Assembly: GCF_039537405.1 (NCBI RefSeq)
Contig: NZ_BAABAL010000024.1
Span: 1 to 64,000 of the forward strand
Source of the DNA: Allokutzneria multivorans
GTDB taxonomy: Bacteria; Actinomycetota; Actinomycetes; Mycobacteriales; Pseudonocardiaceae
Length of the DNA stretch: 64,000 nt
Direction of reading: 5' to 3'
The notes under the pieces were generated by a model. It saw only the letters and a list, made by a program, of their open reading frames with translations. It was not told the origin of the DNA and searched no databases. The position numbers and the translations under genes are program-made. Shown piece after piece: positions 33,715 to 42,646 of the stretch; position 1 is the first letter of the stretch, and each line of letters begins with the position of its first letter.

Positions 33715-34476
33715 GTGTCCGTAGCCGAGGTCGCCGCTGCCGCGCGAGCCGCCGTGGCCGAACTCCCGCTCGGCCTGATCGACCTCGCCGAAGACACCGT
33801 CGACGCCGCCGCCACCAGCTGGTACCGAGTCACCGACGGCAGCCCCGACTCCGCGCGGGACGAAGTCCACGCGCTGCTGGAGAACGTCAAGGACGACCTC
33901 CGCGCCGTTCGACGAACGCTGCGAGCGCTGCCCGAGCGGGTCGAGACCTGGATCGCTGGGCTGGGCGGGCATCGCCTCAGCGAGACAGACCGGGGAAAGA
34001 GCCCGAGCCACAAGGAGGCTGGCCATCTGCATCCCGTCGAACGTGCGGCAGCACTCGATCAGGCCCGCGCCCGCCTGCCTGCGCCTGTCGAGCCTCGCGG
34101 GCGAGCCACCGGCGCGTGGGTCGCGCCGAACGGCACGGTCGTCACGCTGACCTCCGGTGAGAACAGCGCGTGGTTCGACGCTGCGACCAAGCACGCGCAC
34201 GAACTGGAGCTGTGCCCGCCGTACGCACCGCCGCTGCTGGCTCGCCACATCGAGATCCAGTTCGCCATGCGCATGCGCGCGCTCGCGGCGACCCAACCAC
34301 CCGGTGCACCTCCGCCGCGCGAGATGATCGCGATCAACAGAGAGCCGTGCGGCATCCGCAAACCCGGCTGGCTGACGTGCCATGCTCAGCTGCACCGGTT
34401 CCTGCCACCAGGGGCCGAACTCGTCGTCGTCGAGACCAACGGTACGACCCACGCCTATCGAGGAGCCCAGCCGTGA
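33715..34476 (+). CDS. DddA-like (SCP1.201) DNA cytidine deaminase toxin
   Basis: The 253-aa protein has an N-terminal helical region (1-120) like that of other actinobacterial members, then a C-terminal deaminase domain. The zinc-site signature of the SCP1.201/DddA clade is visible: HIE (H178, E180), then PCG (C212) and TCHAQL (C222), followed by FLPPGAELVVVETNG. The linker between the two cysteines is longer than usual. Known members deaminate cytosine in double-stranded DNA and poison competitors. There is no signal peptide or delivery domain, so export is unexplained. GTG 33715 is provisional. The stop overlaps the immunity gene. Confidence 0.8.
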   Translation: MSVAEVAAAARAAVAELPLGLIDLAEDTVDAAATSWYRVTDGSPDSARDEVHALLENVKDDLRAVRRTLRALPERVETWIAGLGGHRLSETDRGKSPSHKEAGHLHPVERAAALDQARARLPAPVEPRGRATGAWVAPNGTVVTLTSGENSAWFDAATKHAHELELCPPYAPPLLARHIEIQFAMRMRALAATQPPGAPPPREMIAINREPCGIRKPGWLTCHAQLHRFLPPGAELVVVETNGTTHAYRGAQP

Positions 34477-34880
34477 TCACCGCCGTCTACCGGGACTTCG
34501 CCGCGGGCGCCCAGGAGAACGACATCACCGCGAACTCCCCGGACGAAGCCGCACGAGTGATCGACATCCTCGCCCACCCCAAGATCGGCTCTGCCGTGAT
34601 CACCCACCACGGCCGCCCACCGTGGGGCGAAGGCCCCGACCACCAAGTGGTGATCGTCGTCGACGGTGAGCACGGCGCGATGTACTACTCCGATCGGGAC
34701 AACCCTCCAGCACACACCCGCGGGCACACCGCAGAGGAGTGGGAGGACGAGAACGTCACCTTTCCGGCAGAAGCGTGGGTTCCCCGCGCCCTGCTGGCCG
34801 AGGCGCTCGCGGAGTTCGTCGCCAGCGGCCGGAGGCCCACTCAGCTGACCTGGCACACGGTGTCGCGCACCGGATCGTGA
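34473..34880 (+). CDS. Imm1-family immunity protein
   Basis: The 135-aa protein fits the Imm1 family (partner of SCP1.201-type deaminases; DddI type): an N-terminal VITAVYRDF strand, then ANSPDEAARVIDILAH, a central VVIVVDGEHGAMYYSD and a WEDENVTFPAEAWVPRALLAEALAEFVASGRRPTQLTW C-terminus. It would bind and block the active site of the co-encoded deaminase in the cytosol. The GTG start overlaps the toxin stop by four bases, which ensures co-translation. A strong terminator follows. Confidence 0.8.
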   Translation: MITAVYRDFAAGAQENDITANSPDEAARVIDILAHPKIGSAVITHHGRPPWGEGPDHQVVIVVDGEHGAMYYSDRDNPPAHTRGHTAEEWEDENVTFPAEAWVPRALLAEALAEFVASGRRPTQLTWHTVSRTGS

Positions 34881-34889
34881 TGCCCGTCA

Positions 34890-34920
34890 GGAAGGTCACC
34901 CGCGTCGCGGGTGACCTTCC
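34890..34920. terminator. Very strong bidirectional terminator hairpin
   Basis: GGAAGGTCACCCGCG (34890-34904) and CGCGGGTGACCTTCC (34906-34920) are perfect 15-bp inverted repeats around a single base. It lies between the converging immunity and membrane-protein genes. Confidence 0.85.
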
Positions 34921-34928
34921 GGTCGGTG

Positions 34929-35522
34929 TCACGGCTGCTGGCCGGGGTCGGACTCCTGCTGCTTCATCACGTTCTGCGTGATCTGCGCGTCCAGCTGCTG
35001 CTGTTGGGTGAGCAGTTGCTGGTTCTGCACCTGCATGTGCTCGCCGTGCCGGAGCGCCGCGTGGTCGGCGAACAGCCGCTGGTTGATCTGTTCCCGGAAC
35101 TGTTCGAGCTTGGCCTTCTCCAGGATCGACACGCTCACGGTCGAGACCCCGCCGGCGTTGTTGGTGATCTGGAGGTTCGCGCTCATCGCGTTCGCGAGCA
35201 TGCTGATCGCCATGGCCACGATGATCAGGCCCAGCGCTCCGGCCGAACTCGCCGCCGAGCCCATCGCGAGCAGGATCAGGCCGAAGATCAACCGGGAGAC
35301 CGAGAGCTTGGTGTTCACGCTGACCCCGGCGACGTTCGCGAGCGGGTACATCGCGTCCCCGTAGCCGAGGGGAATGACACCGAGAAGCGTGTTCGGCGAG
35401 GTCGTGGCGATCCGGGTGTTGGAAACACCCATGGTGGTCTTCAGCCAGAACATGACGACCGAAGGGCTGAAGCTCTGTTCGGTGATGTTCTCTTCGCCGG
35501 GCGCGAACTGGAGGTTCGGCAT
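34929..35522 (-). CDS. Membrane protein with Gln-rich tail, unknown
   Basis: The 197-aa protein starts MPNLQFAPGEEN (ATG 35522, GGAG eight bases before). Residues 25-75 resemble a bacterial PH-like strand set (TRIATTSPNTLLGVIPLGYGDAMYPLANVAGV), two close transmembrane helices follow (about 80-115), and the C-terminus is a helical Gln-rich tail (VQNQQLLTQQQQLDAQITQ) probably in the cytoplasm and coiled-coil forming. No enzymatic motif is present. The next gene upstream on the strand ends 95 bp away. Confidence 0.55.
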   Translation of the reverse strand: MPNLQFAPGEENITEQSFSPSVVMFWLKTTMGVSNTRIATTSPNTLLGVIPLGYGDAMYPLANVAGVSVNTKLSVSRLIFGLILLAMGSAASSAGALGLIIVAMAISMLANAMSANLQITNNAGGVSTVSVSILEKAKLEQFREQINQRLFADHAALRHGEHMQVQNQQLLTQQQQLDAQITQNVMKQQESDPGQQP

Positions 35523-35617
35523 CGTGGTTCTCCTCGATCTGTCATTCGTGGCCTGGTGGAACAAGTATCCGAAGGGCATCGCGCGGCGTCTGTCCGGTAA
35601 TCACATGACACCGGGCC

Positions 35618-36928
35618 TCACTCGCGGTGGAACGTGAACCAGCTCCGGTCCTTCCCGCAGCGGAAAATCCGGGTGATCATGCCCTCGGTGTTCACGCCGG
35701 TCACCCGGCAGTCGAATCCGTTCACCCGGAAACTGTTGGAGAAGCCGGTCGTTCGGCGGGCCTCGCGGAGCATCGACTCGACCTCGTCGCACGGCACTCC
35801 TGCCGAGCTGATCTCGAAGGCGCTGTCGTCGGAGTTCGGTGTGAACCCGACAAGCGGGCAGGACCGAACCACCTCGTCCGCCTTGAGGCGTGCGCGGAGG
35901 TGGTCGGCGAGCACCTTGCCGGTCGCGTCGTAGCCGCTTTGGTTGGGGTGGAACGACTTCTTGAAATAGAGGTCAGGGACCTCGCCGTCGATCTTCACGC
36001 CGTGCAGCCACGGGTCATCGGTGCAGATGCTGTGCCGACCGGTCGAAGGGTCCTCGTAGGGCTTCTGGGAGATGTCCAGGAAATCGAAACGGATGCCCGC
36101 GTCCTCGTGTTTCAGGTCGGCTTCCCTCACCACGTCTTGGATTCGCTGGTTGAGGTAGGTGGCACCGGCTCGGAGCAGCGGCACGTCGTTGCGCAAGAAA
36201 AGTCCGCAACTGAATTTCCTGACCTTGACGAGCCAGGGAGGAATGCTCATCAGTGGCCACTCGGCGGTGTCCTCGATGATGTTCGGATATCCGAGAACGA
36301 TGACATGGCCGCCGGGTTTGACGTGTTCTGCGACTTTCTTGTAGATCTGCGGAAGCGTCGTCTCGCCCCGGTACTGGTCCTGCGTGATTCCCGCGCGTCC
36401 GGCCAGCACGTCCACCCGCGCCCGGAGCTGGTCGGTGGTGATCTTGCAGCCGACGGGCTGATCCACGAACGCTCGCCAGGTCAGCCTGATGCCGATGCAG
36501 TCCTTGATGATGTCGGCGAACCTGATGTTGTTGCCGCCGACGCTGAAGGTGACGATGTCCCACTTGTCGACGCCGAACCGCTTCCGCGCCTCGGCGATCT
36601 GGCCGGGGATCTCATCGGAGATGGCACCGGTGCACGCCAGGAAGTCCATCCGGGACACCCGCAGTTCGGCGGCGACCATCCGGTACGCGGTCGGCGCCCA
36701 CGACGACGCGTTGCCCTCGGTGCCGTCGGCCCGTCGGCAGTCCCGGACCCGCTCCCCGGACTCGGGCGGCTGGTGTTCGCTCGGGGTCGCGGTGTTCTGG
36801 ACGCCTTCACCGGAGGAGTACGAGTCTCCCAGCACGAGCCATGTGCGCGTGGGAGCTGGTTGGGCCGCAGCACTTTCGGGCGCGGAAAGCAGGCTCAGCA
36901 CGCAGACGGCGACCATGAACGACCTCAT
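35618..36928 (-). CDS. Secreted SGNH/GDSL hydrolase
   Basis: The 436-aa protein has a Sec signal peptide (1-22) and the SGNH blocks: GDSYSSGEG with Ser36 as nucleophile, the oxyanion block VGGNNIRF, and the Asp/His block SFHPNQSGYDATG. The domain is of the long, cysteine-containing actinobacterial type (several paired cysteines), with a C-terminal extension of about 90 residues ending in DRSWFTFHRE. It likely acts as an extracellular lipase or esterase. It overlaps the lipoprotein gene by four bases (ATGA), so the two are co-translated. Confidence 0.8.
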   Translation of the reverse strand: MRSFMVAVCVLSLLSAPESAAAQPAPTRTWLVLGDSYSSGEGVQNTATPSEHQPPESGERVRDCRRADGTEGNASSWAPTAYRMVAAELRVSRMDFLACTGAISDEIPGQIAEARKRFGVDKWDIVTFSVGGNNIRFADIIKDCIGIRLTWRAFVDQPVGCKITTDQLRARVDVLAGRAGITQDQYRGETTLPQIYKKVAEHVKPGGHVIVLGYPNIIEDTAEWPLMSIPPWLVKVRKFSCGLFLRNDVPLLRAGATYLNQRIQDVVREADLKHEDAGIRFDFLDISQKPYEDPSTGRHSICTDDPWLHGVKIDGEVPDLYFKKSFHPNQSGYDATGKVLADHLRARLKADEVVRSCPLVGFTPNSDDSAFEISSAGVPCDEVESMLREARRTTGFSNSFRVNGFDCRVTGVNTEGMITRIFRCGKDRSWFTFHRE

Positions 36929-37374
36929 CGCGCCAGCTCCTCAAGATGGCGGATCAGCGCGGTCACGGCGTCGGCCACGATCCGGAGCTGGTCCACGCCC
37001 GCGTCCGGCTCCGACGGGCGGCCCCGCGTCGTGTCGCTCACGACCGCGCGGAACAAGCCCTGCTCCTCCTCCAGCGCCGCGCGGAGGTCCGCGTTGGGGA
37101 CCTTGGTGATCGTCTCCACCACGGCGACGGGCGTGGAGGTCCTGTCGAGGGCGTCGACGGCGGCGTCGCAGCTCGACACCGTGATCTCCGCCGAGATCAG
37201 GGACCGGGCGGTGTCGTGCACCGCGACCGCCGCCCGTCCCTCACCGCGTATCCACGCGATGGTGGCCACGGCCTCCTGTTTCGCCTCGTTCGGCGGATCG
37301 TCCCGGCTCGGACTGCACGACGTCAGCAGCGCGATCGTGGCCGCTACCAAGGCAAACGTCAGATTTCGGTGCAT
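36925..37374 (-). CDS. Putative lipoprotein, unknown
   Basis: The 149-aa protein has a short signal peptide with a plausible lipobox (ALLTSC), then an Asp/Glu-rich helical domain (AKQEAVATIAWIRGEG, AALEEEQGLFRAVVSDT). One further cysteine is present in the mature part (VSSCDAA). ATG 37374 is preferred to TTG 37377. It precedes and overlaps the GDSL-hydrolase gene and may anchor or chaperone that enzyme outside the cell; this is inference only. Confidence 0.6.
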   Translation of the reverse strand: MHRNLTFALVAATIALLTSCSPSRDDPPNEAKQEAVATIAWIRGEGRAAVAVHDTARSLISAEITVSSCDAAVDALDRTSTPVAVVETITKVPNADLRAALEEEQGLFRAVVSDTTRGRPSEPDAGVDQLRIVADAVTALIRHLEELAR

Positions 37375-37444
37375 CAAGGGACGGTCCGATCCCGCGTCGG
37401 TGAACTGAGCTCACCGAGTGTCGCGAGGGCGTGACCGCGCCGTC

Positions 37445-37464
37445 TGTCCTGTAATCACAGGACA
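37445..37464. terminator. Hairpin terminator behind the two-component genes
   Basis: TGTCCTGT (37445-37452) and ACAGGACA (37457-37464) form an 8-bp stem with a four-base loop immediately after the stop of the response-regulator gene. The left arm CTGTCCTGTAA equals part of the terminal repeat of the 106-bp element at 15136-15241. Confidence 0.65.
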
Positions 37465-37465
37465 T

Positions 37466-38113
37466 TCACAGCTCGTCGGGAGTGACCAACCCGTCCTGGA
37501 TGGCTCGCGCGACGAGCGCCGCCTTCGACGGAGCCGGTCGCCCGACCGCCGCGTACTTGGTACGGATACGGGCCAGATAGGTGTCGACGGTGGCGGGCGT
37601 CAGGTAGAGCTCCTTGGCGACGAGCACCTTCGACTCGGTCTGGAACCAGTGCAGCAGGACCTTGCGTTCCTGGTTGGACAGGCGAGGCCGGTGCGGCGAG
37701 CGCCCCAAGTGCATGGCCTTGGTCATGGTGATGCTCTGGTGAGGAAGATCGGCCGCCGCCGCGTGCAAGGCGGCCACCACGTTCGCGGGTTTCTCGCCCT
37801 TGGAAAGGAAACTGGACACGCCGCGTTCGTCGAGGCAGTCCATCACGAGGTCCGGTTCGGTGTAGTGGGAGAGCACGACCACTCGGTAGCCGATGCCGCA
37901 GATCTCCTGGAGCGCCCCCAGATCCGGAGCCGCGTTGCCGAACTGGAGATCGAGGACCACCGCGCTCGCCTCCGGCCGCGGCTCGGCGGAGAGGAACGCG
38001 CCGGGGCTCTCCCACGTGGTCGTGACCTCGATCGGCGGCGTGCTGTTCCGGCACCACTCCCGGACCCCGCCGTGAATGAGCGGATGGTCGTCGATGACCG
38101 CGACTGTGATCAC
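37466..38113 (-). CDS. NarL/LuxR-family response regulator
   Basis: The 215-aa protein has an N-terminal receiver (MITVAVIDDHPLIHGG, phospho-acceptor Asp in VVLDLQF near 60, Lys in FLSKGEKP) and a C-terminal LuxR-type helix-turn-helix (LSNQERKVLLHWFQTESKVLVAKELYLTPATVDTYLARIRTKY). The receiver lacks part of the usual MPxMDG segment, having LQFGNAAPD. The GTG start overlaps the stop of the sensor-kinase gene by four bases, so the two form one two-component system. Confidence 0.85.
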   Translation of the reverse strand: MITVAVIDDHPLIHGGVREWCRNSTPPIEVTTTWESPGAFLSAEPRPEASAVVLDLQFGNAAPDLGALQEICGIGYRVVVLSHYTEPDLVMDCLDERGVSSFLSKGEKPANVVAALHAAAADLPHQSITMTKAMHLGRSPHRPRLSNQERKVLLHWFQTESKVLVAKELYLTPATVDTYLARIRTKYAAVGRPAPSKAALVARAIQDGLVTPDEL

Positions 38114-40413
38114 CTGCGGGCCCCTTCCACGTCCGTGGACGGACAGCGCAGCCGCAACCAGACCGTCTCCGATTCCTCGTCGACGACCAGTTCCGATTCC
38201 ACTCCGCCACCAAGTTCGTTCTCGCGCAACGGGACCTCGGTGGCGTCACACACGACGCTGACGACCAGCTGCCCGGACTCGGTCGTCAACACTATTCGAG
38301 CTTTTGTCGCGCTCGTCGCCAACAGGGGCGCCACGGCGGCCCGTACATAGGCACGTGCCTCATCGGAGATGTTCGGAAGCCCGCTCGCGGCCTCGGCGGT
38401 GACGCGCACGTCGCGTGCCTCCGCGTCGTCCATCTCCGCGCTCAGGTCGGCCAACAGCCAGTGGTCCATCCGGTCCGCATGGTCGAACAGGCGCCGCAGC
38501 CGGCCGTACTCAACTCGGGCGACCCCTACGACGGTCGGCGACTTCGGCGACATCGTCCCCTCGGCGAGACCCCTGAGAATCGGCACCACCGACCGGAGTT
38601 GGTCGCGGTAGCGCCGCTGGCATTCCTGCTTGAGCACGCGGTCGACGGCCATGGCCAACTCGATCGTCCGCCGCTCGCGATCGCGTTCGGCGGCGACCAG
38701 CGCGATCTGGTGCACCGTGGCGACGAGCAGCATGATCAGCACCTGCACGCCGAGGATCGTCGAAGTGACGTGGCCGAGCAGGGCGACCGTGTCGGCGTTC
38801 GGAGCACGGGTCAGCGTGGTGGCGCAGACCAGGAGCCACCACCCGCCCAACGCGGTCATGGTGACGCTTCTGGGCTCGCGTGACCCGAGCGCGATGATCG
38901 TCCACCCGGCGGCACCGACGCTCCAGTTCTCCACACCGAGCATTTCCTTCGTCGGCAACAGCAGGCACAGCAACACCGACACGGACACCGCGACCACCAT
39001 CAAGCCAACAGTTGTCCTGCGCCGCCGACGCGCAGCGAACATCGCCGTCAGCGCGCACGCCACGACCACCGCGGTCAACGCGACATGTGCCCACACAGGC
39101 GGCGTTGGTGCAGGTTCCGACCACACCCGTGACGACTGCATCACCACGTCGACGATCGCGATACCGCCGAGAACCAACGCCAGCTTGAGTTCGAGTCGTT
39201 CGATGCCACTGGCGATGCGCGATGTGCCCGTGCCCTCGTCTGCTTCACCCGCACCCGAGGACGACGTCCACGTCAACTCGACCCGCGTGCCGCCGCCCAG
39301 CACGCCTGTCACGGACGCGCTGCCGCCGACCCCGTGCATCCGTCCGACGATCGAGCGGCGAATCCCGTGCCGCCCAGCACCCGCCTCCCGCCGTCCGAGC
39401 CCGATCCCGTCGTCGATGACCAGGACGCTGTGGTCGCGGATCTCGACCACCACCGAACGGGCCCGAGCGTGCCGGTCGACGTTGGTCAACGCCTCGCGAA
39501 CGGCCGACGTGACCGCCCAGGCGACCGCCTGCCGGACCCGCAGACTCCCGAGCCCCACCAGCGTCAACGGTGTGCGGCAGTCGCTCGCGATGCCCGCCAG
39601 CAACACCACCAGATCCACGCCGTCGTCAGCGCTGTCGTCGAACACCGGCACCCCGGCCTCAAGAGCGGCCAGGTCTCGACGCGCCTGCGCGGCCAGCGCC
39701 CGCTCGTCCGCGACACCGCCCGTGCTCACCATCAGCAGCGTGCACGCGGCGGTGTCGTGCATCAATGCCATCTGCTCACGTTCGTAACGTCGCCGCGCCC
39801 CACTCACCGTGGCCAGCATCTGCGTCCGTGCCAACGCCTCCCGCAGCACGTCGACGCCGTTCGCGGCTCGCAGCACCACCTGCCGCGCGCCGACCGACAT
39901 CGCCCACAACACGAAGAGGTACTGCACGTTGAAGGTGCCCATGAACGTGCCCACGTCAAGGCCCGGGACGTTGCGGAACCCCACGAACAGCGCCACCAGG
40001 ACCACCGCGAGGCTGGCCGCCGACCGCCGCACGCTCTGCTCGATCCCGAACGAGATGACCATCGCGTAGGCGAGCTTCAGTTGAGTGGTGCCACCGATGG
40101 CTGAGGCTGACGCGGCCATGTTCGCGGGGACCGCGAGGTACGCGGCCACGACCAGCAGGTCGGCCGTCACCCAGCCCGGACCCGCACGGCGGTCCCGAAG
40201 CCGGACGGCCGACCACACCATCAACGCGACCGTGGCGATCAGGACGGGAAAGGGCCGGGGCGGGAACGCCAACCAGACGGCACCGATCAGCAGGCAGAGG
40301 GCGTGCCGGAAGCCGACGGCCAGCGTTGTTCCCTTGCCGAGCACGTCGGCGTAGGTCCCCGTGCTGCTGGCAGCACCCGCCGAACGCGAAAAACTGTTCA
40401 GGGCAAAGGTCAT
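38110..40413 (-). CDS. Double sensor histidine kinase (NarL-type, second half degenerate)
   Basis: The 767-aa protein (ATG 40413, GGGAG nine bases before) contains four or five transmembrane helices (30-180), a phospho-acceptor helix with H219 in MALMHDTAACTLL, and a HATPase domain with N311 (REALTNVDRHARA) and IDDGIGLG (333-340) plus GGGTRVEL. Then a second membrane block (405-575) is followed by a second kinase-like cytoplasmic part (576-767) whose acceptor histidine and N box are missing (QRRYRDQL and SDEARAYVRAAVAP). It looks like two kinases fused in tandem, of which only the first can be catalytic. The second may be a sensor or inhibitory module. It pairs with the coupled NarL-type regulator. 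Confidence 0.75.
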   Translation of the reverse strand: MTFALNSFSRSAGAASSTGTYADVLGKGTTLAVGFRHALCLLIGAVWLAFPPRPFPVLIATVALMVWSAVRLRDRRAGPGWVTADLLVVAAYLAVPANMAASASAIGGTTQLKLAYAMVISFGIEQSVRRSAASLAVVLVALFVGFRNVPGLDVGTFMGTFNVQYLFVLWAMSVGARQVVLRAANGVDVLREALARTQMLATVSGARRRYEREQMALMHDTAACTLLMVSTGGVADERALAAQARRDLAALEAGVPVFDDSADDGVDLVVLLAGIASDCRTPLTLVGLGSLRVRQAVAWAVTSAVREALTNVDRHARARSVVVEIRDHSVLVIDDGIGLGRREAGAGRHGIRRSIVGRMHGVGGSASVTGVLGGGTRVELTWTSSSGAGEADEGTGTSRIASGIERLELKLALVLGGIAIVDVVMQSSRVWSEPAPTPPVWAHVALTAVVVACALTAMFAARRRRRTTVGLMVVAVSVSVLLCLLLPTKEMLGVENWSVGAAGWTIIALGSREPRSVTMTALGGWWLLVCATTLTRAPNADTVALLGHVTSTILGVQVLIMLLVATVHQIALVAAERDRERRTIELAMAVDRVLKQECQRRYRDQLRSVVPILRGLAEGTMSPKSPTVVGVARVEYGRLRRLFDHADRMDHWLLADLSAEMDDAEARDVRVTAEAASGLPNISDEARAYVRAAVAPLLATSATKARIVLTTESGQLVVSVVCDATEVPLRENELGGGVESELVVDEESETVWLRLRCPSTDVEGARR

Positions 40414-40620
40414 CCGATGAGACTCCCGGCTGGGGGACAAAGCAACGATCACCATAACGCCGCCGCCCAGGTATCCGTCCTTTGTGGACAGATAGTGGAT
40501 ACCGGTCGGCCCCGATCGCGACGGTGGCGCTGGGAACCGTCTCGGCCGGTTCTCCGTCTGAGGTCCACGGCGAACTTCCGGTAGGTTCCGCCGGAGCAAT
40601 GACTTCACGAGGGGCTGGGA

Positions 40621-41730
40621 ATGCGCACGTCTTCTTGTCGAGCCGTGGTCGGTGCTGCCGTTGTGGCGGCGTTGCTCACCGGCTGCACGTCCACCGTGGT
40701 CGGGAGCGCTCAGCCGGGGGCTGCCCCGCCTCCGCCGACGAGCACGAAGCCCAGCGTCGCACGTGAGGTCTCCGCGGCGGCCGCGCTTGAGGAGACGCAG
40801 CGGGTGGCTTCGTTGCCGGAGAGCGCCGCGCTGACGGCCAAGCTCCGCGCGGCCGACCTGTGCCTGGCGCTGGACCCGGAGCCGATGAAGAAGTACGGCT
40901 CCAAGCAGACCACCACGCCCGGACCCGGCCTGCTCGGCTGCAAGATCCTTTCCGGCAACTCCGGCGCGGCCGATCCGGTCCACCGCTTCGAGGTCTCGAC
41001 CAGGATCTACACCGAGATCGACAGGGCGAAGGACAGGGACGTCGAGGAAGAGGCCGGCGGGCACAAGGTCTTCCGTTCCGAGAAGCAGCTCATCGACTCC
41101 GGTTGCACCTACCGCCTGCCGATCGCCGAGAGCGGCTACGCCTTCATCGTCGAGGGTTACAAAGCGGTCGGGCAGGGGCAGCGGGCGACGTGGCCCGAGG
41201 CGTGCGCGGACACCAAGGCCTACACGGGGGCGATCGCGGCGAAGCTGCTCTCGTTCCCGGCCCGCACCGCCCCGCCCACGGGGAAGTCGTTGCTGGGCAA
41301 GGACCCCTGCGCGGCCCAGGCGCAGGTCGTCGCGGAGTTCCCCGGCTGGACGGTGGAGAGGGTCGGGCGCGCCACGACCTACGCGTGCGAGATCGTCCTG
41401 ACCAAGGCCGGTGATCCCTACAGCTACGAGCTGGGCCTGGACTTCCACCTCAACGTCGAGCAGGCGGTCACCGCGGACACCCCCGCGGTGTCCATCGCGG
41501 GCCTCAGCGGCATTCGGCTCAGCAAGAACTTCATGCCTGGCCTGCCGGAGTACTGCACGCTCTCCCTCAACTACCGCTCCTCCGAGCCCAAGGGGTCGAA
41601 GAACGCCCACCTCATCGGCGTCGACCTGCAGCCCAAGCCGGTGAAGCGTGGCGGGACACCGCCGCAGTCGCTGTCCCCGTGCGCCGTCGTCGACAAGATC
41701 GCCCCGATCGTCGTGCGGAGCGCGGGGTAG
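40621..41730 (+). CDS. DUF3558-type lipoprotein with two domain copies
   Basis: The 369-aa protein has a lipoprotein signal (lipobox LLTGC, Cys near 22), a Pro/Ala linker, and two related halves, each starting with an Asp-(Pro)Cys motif (RAADLCLALDPEPMKKYG near 80 and GKDPCAAQAQVVAEF near 225) and containing further cysteines for disulfides. This matches DUF3558, a family of actinomycete surface lipoproteins of unknown role; a single copy is about half this length. The 207 bp before it form the divergent region to the sensor kinase. Confidence 0.75.
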   Translation: MRTSSCRAVVGAAVVAALLTGCTSTVVGSAQPGAAPPPPTSTKPSVAREVSAAAALEETQRVASLPESAALTAKLRAADLCLALDPEPMKKYGSKQTTTPGPGLLGCKILSGNSGAADPVHRFEVSTRIYTEIDRAKDRDVEEEAGGHKVFRSEKQLIDSGCTYRLPIAESGYAFIVEGYKAVGQGQRATWPEACADTKAYTGAIAAKLLSFPARTAPPTGKSLLGKDPCAAQAQVVAEFPGWTVERVGRATTYACEIVLTKAGDPYSYELGLDFHLNVEQAVTADTPAVSIAGLSGIRLSKNFMPGLPEYCTLSLNYRSSEPKGSKNAHLIGVDLQPKPVKRGGTPPQSLSPCAVVDKIAPIVVRSAG

Positions 41731-41979
41731 GTGCTGAATTGCTCTGTCCACGGAATCTGTGACATTGACGAGAATTGCGGCAGTCGTCTTCGTGATCTGG
41801 TCCGCCGGGTGTCCTGTCGTGGCTGACGAACAAGCGCGGCGCGCCGCACGTCCCGTGTGCGGCAAGGGGTTCGCGACGCCCAGGGCAATGCGAGCGGCGC
41901 ACGTTTTCGTCGGCGGGTGAATCAGGGCGACCGGCGGTGCGGGGAGAATTACCGTGAGTTCCCCCGAACAAGGAGAACC

Positions 41980-42345
41980 ATGTCCAGAACCGCACTCGCA
42001 CTGGCGCTCGCCACCGCCGCGTCTGTCGTCCTGACGCCGACCGCCAACGCGGACGTGCAGTGCCCAGGCGGCCACGTCTGCATGTGGGAGCACGAGAACT
42101 ACTCAGGTGACCGTTACATCTTCCTCGATCCTCCTTCCGGTAACACCAAGTACGAGATCGACGGGTGGAACGGGGACAACGAGATCAGTTCCCTGCACAA
42201 CCTCACCAACTGCACGATCGTCCTCTTCGACGATGACAACACCAAGGGCAAGTCCTGGGAAATCAGGCCGGAGAAGTCGGAACCGCACTTGGGCCGCATC
42301 GGTGCCAACGACAAGGCGGAGAGCTTCGAGACCCGCTGCCCGTGA
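41980..42345 (+). CDS. Secreted peptidase-inhibitor I36 / beta-gamma-crystallin-like protein
   Basis: The 121-aa protein has a Sec signal peptide cleaved near ANA-DVQ and a mature domain with VCMWEHENYSGDRYIF and the four-cysteine pattern (CPGGHVC, NCTIVLF, RCP) of the I36 inhibitor family related to Streptomyces SMI, a metalloprotease inhibitor with crystallin-like fold. AGGAG lies directly upstream of ATG 41980. It is probably an extracellular inhibitor or structural protein. The preceding 249 bp contain no gene. Confidence 0.8.
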   Translation: MSRTALALALATAASVVLTPTANADVQCPGGHVCMWEHENYSGDRYIFLDPPSGNTKYEIDGWNGDNEISSLHNLTNCTIVLFDDDNTKGKSWEIRPEKSEPHLGRIGANDKAESFETRCP

Positions 42346-42646
42346 AGCACGGCCCTGCTGGAGCTGAACCACGCTGACGTGACCGAGTGGCAGTCCGAGC
42401 AACGGTCGGCTCTGCCTACTCGGCCACGACCTCGTCGACCACGGACTGATCCAGTCCGTGCTCGCGGATCAGCCCCAGCGCGTTCAACCCGGTCCCTGGG
42501 GTGAGAAGCCCATGGTGGCGAGCTTCTCCGCGACCAGGAAACAGGGCGGTGGGACGCACGGCGCCGGGGCCGAACTCCCCGGGGCACCTCGGGCTCGACC
42601 GAGTGGAAGCGCACGGCCCGGGAGCACGTCCTGCCGCGCCTGCCCG
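42346..42646. other. Non-coding region with possible gene remnant
   Basis: About 300 bp without an intact gene. On the minus strand an end fragment reads LNALGLIREHGLDQSVVDEVVAE then stop at about 42412-42414, preceded in another frame by FLVAEKLATMGFSPQGPG. It looks like the C-terminal scrap of a dead gene, but I cannot name the family. Confidence 0.3.

Noticed and set aside
40414..42093. Upstream extension of the sensor kinase to 1,327 codons
   Set aside because: The extra 560 codons are antisense to the DUF3558 lipoprotein and I36 genes; ATG 40413 has a ribosome site and starts the first sensible domain.
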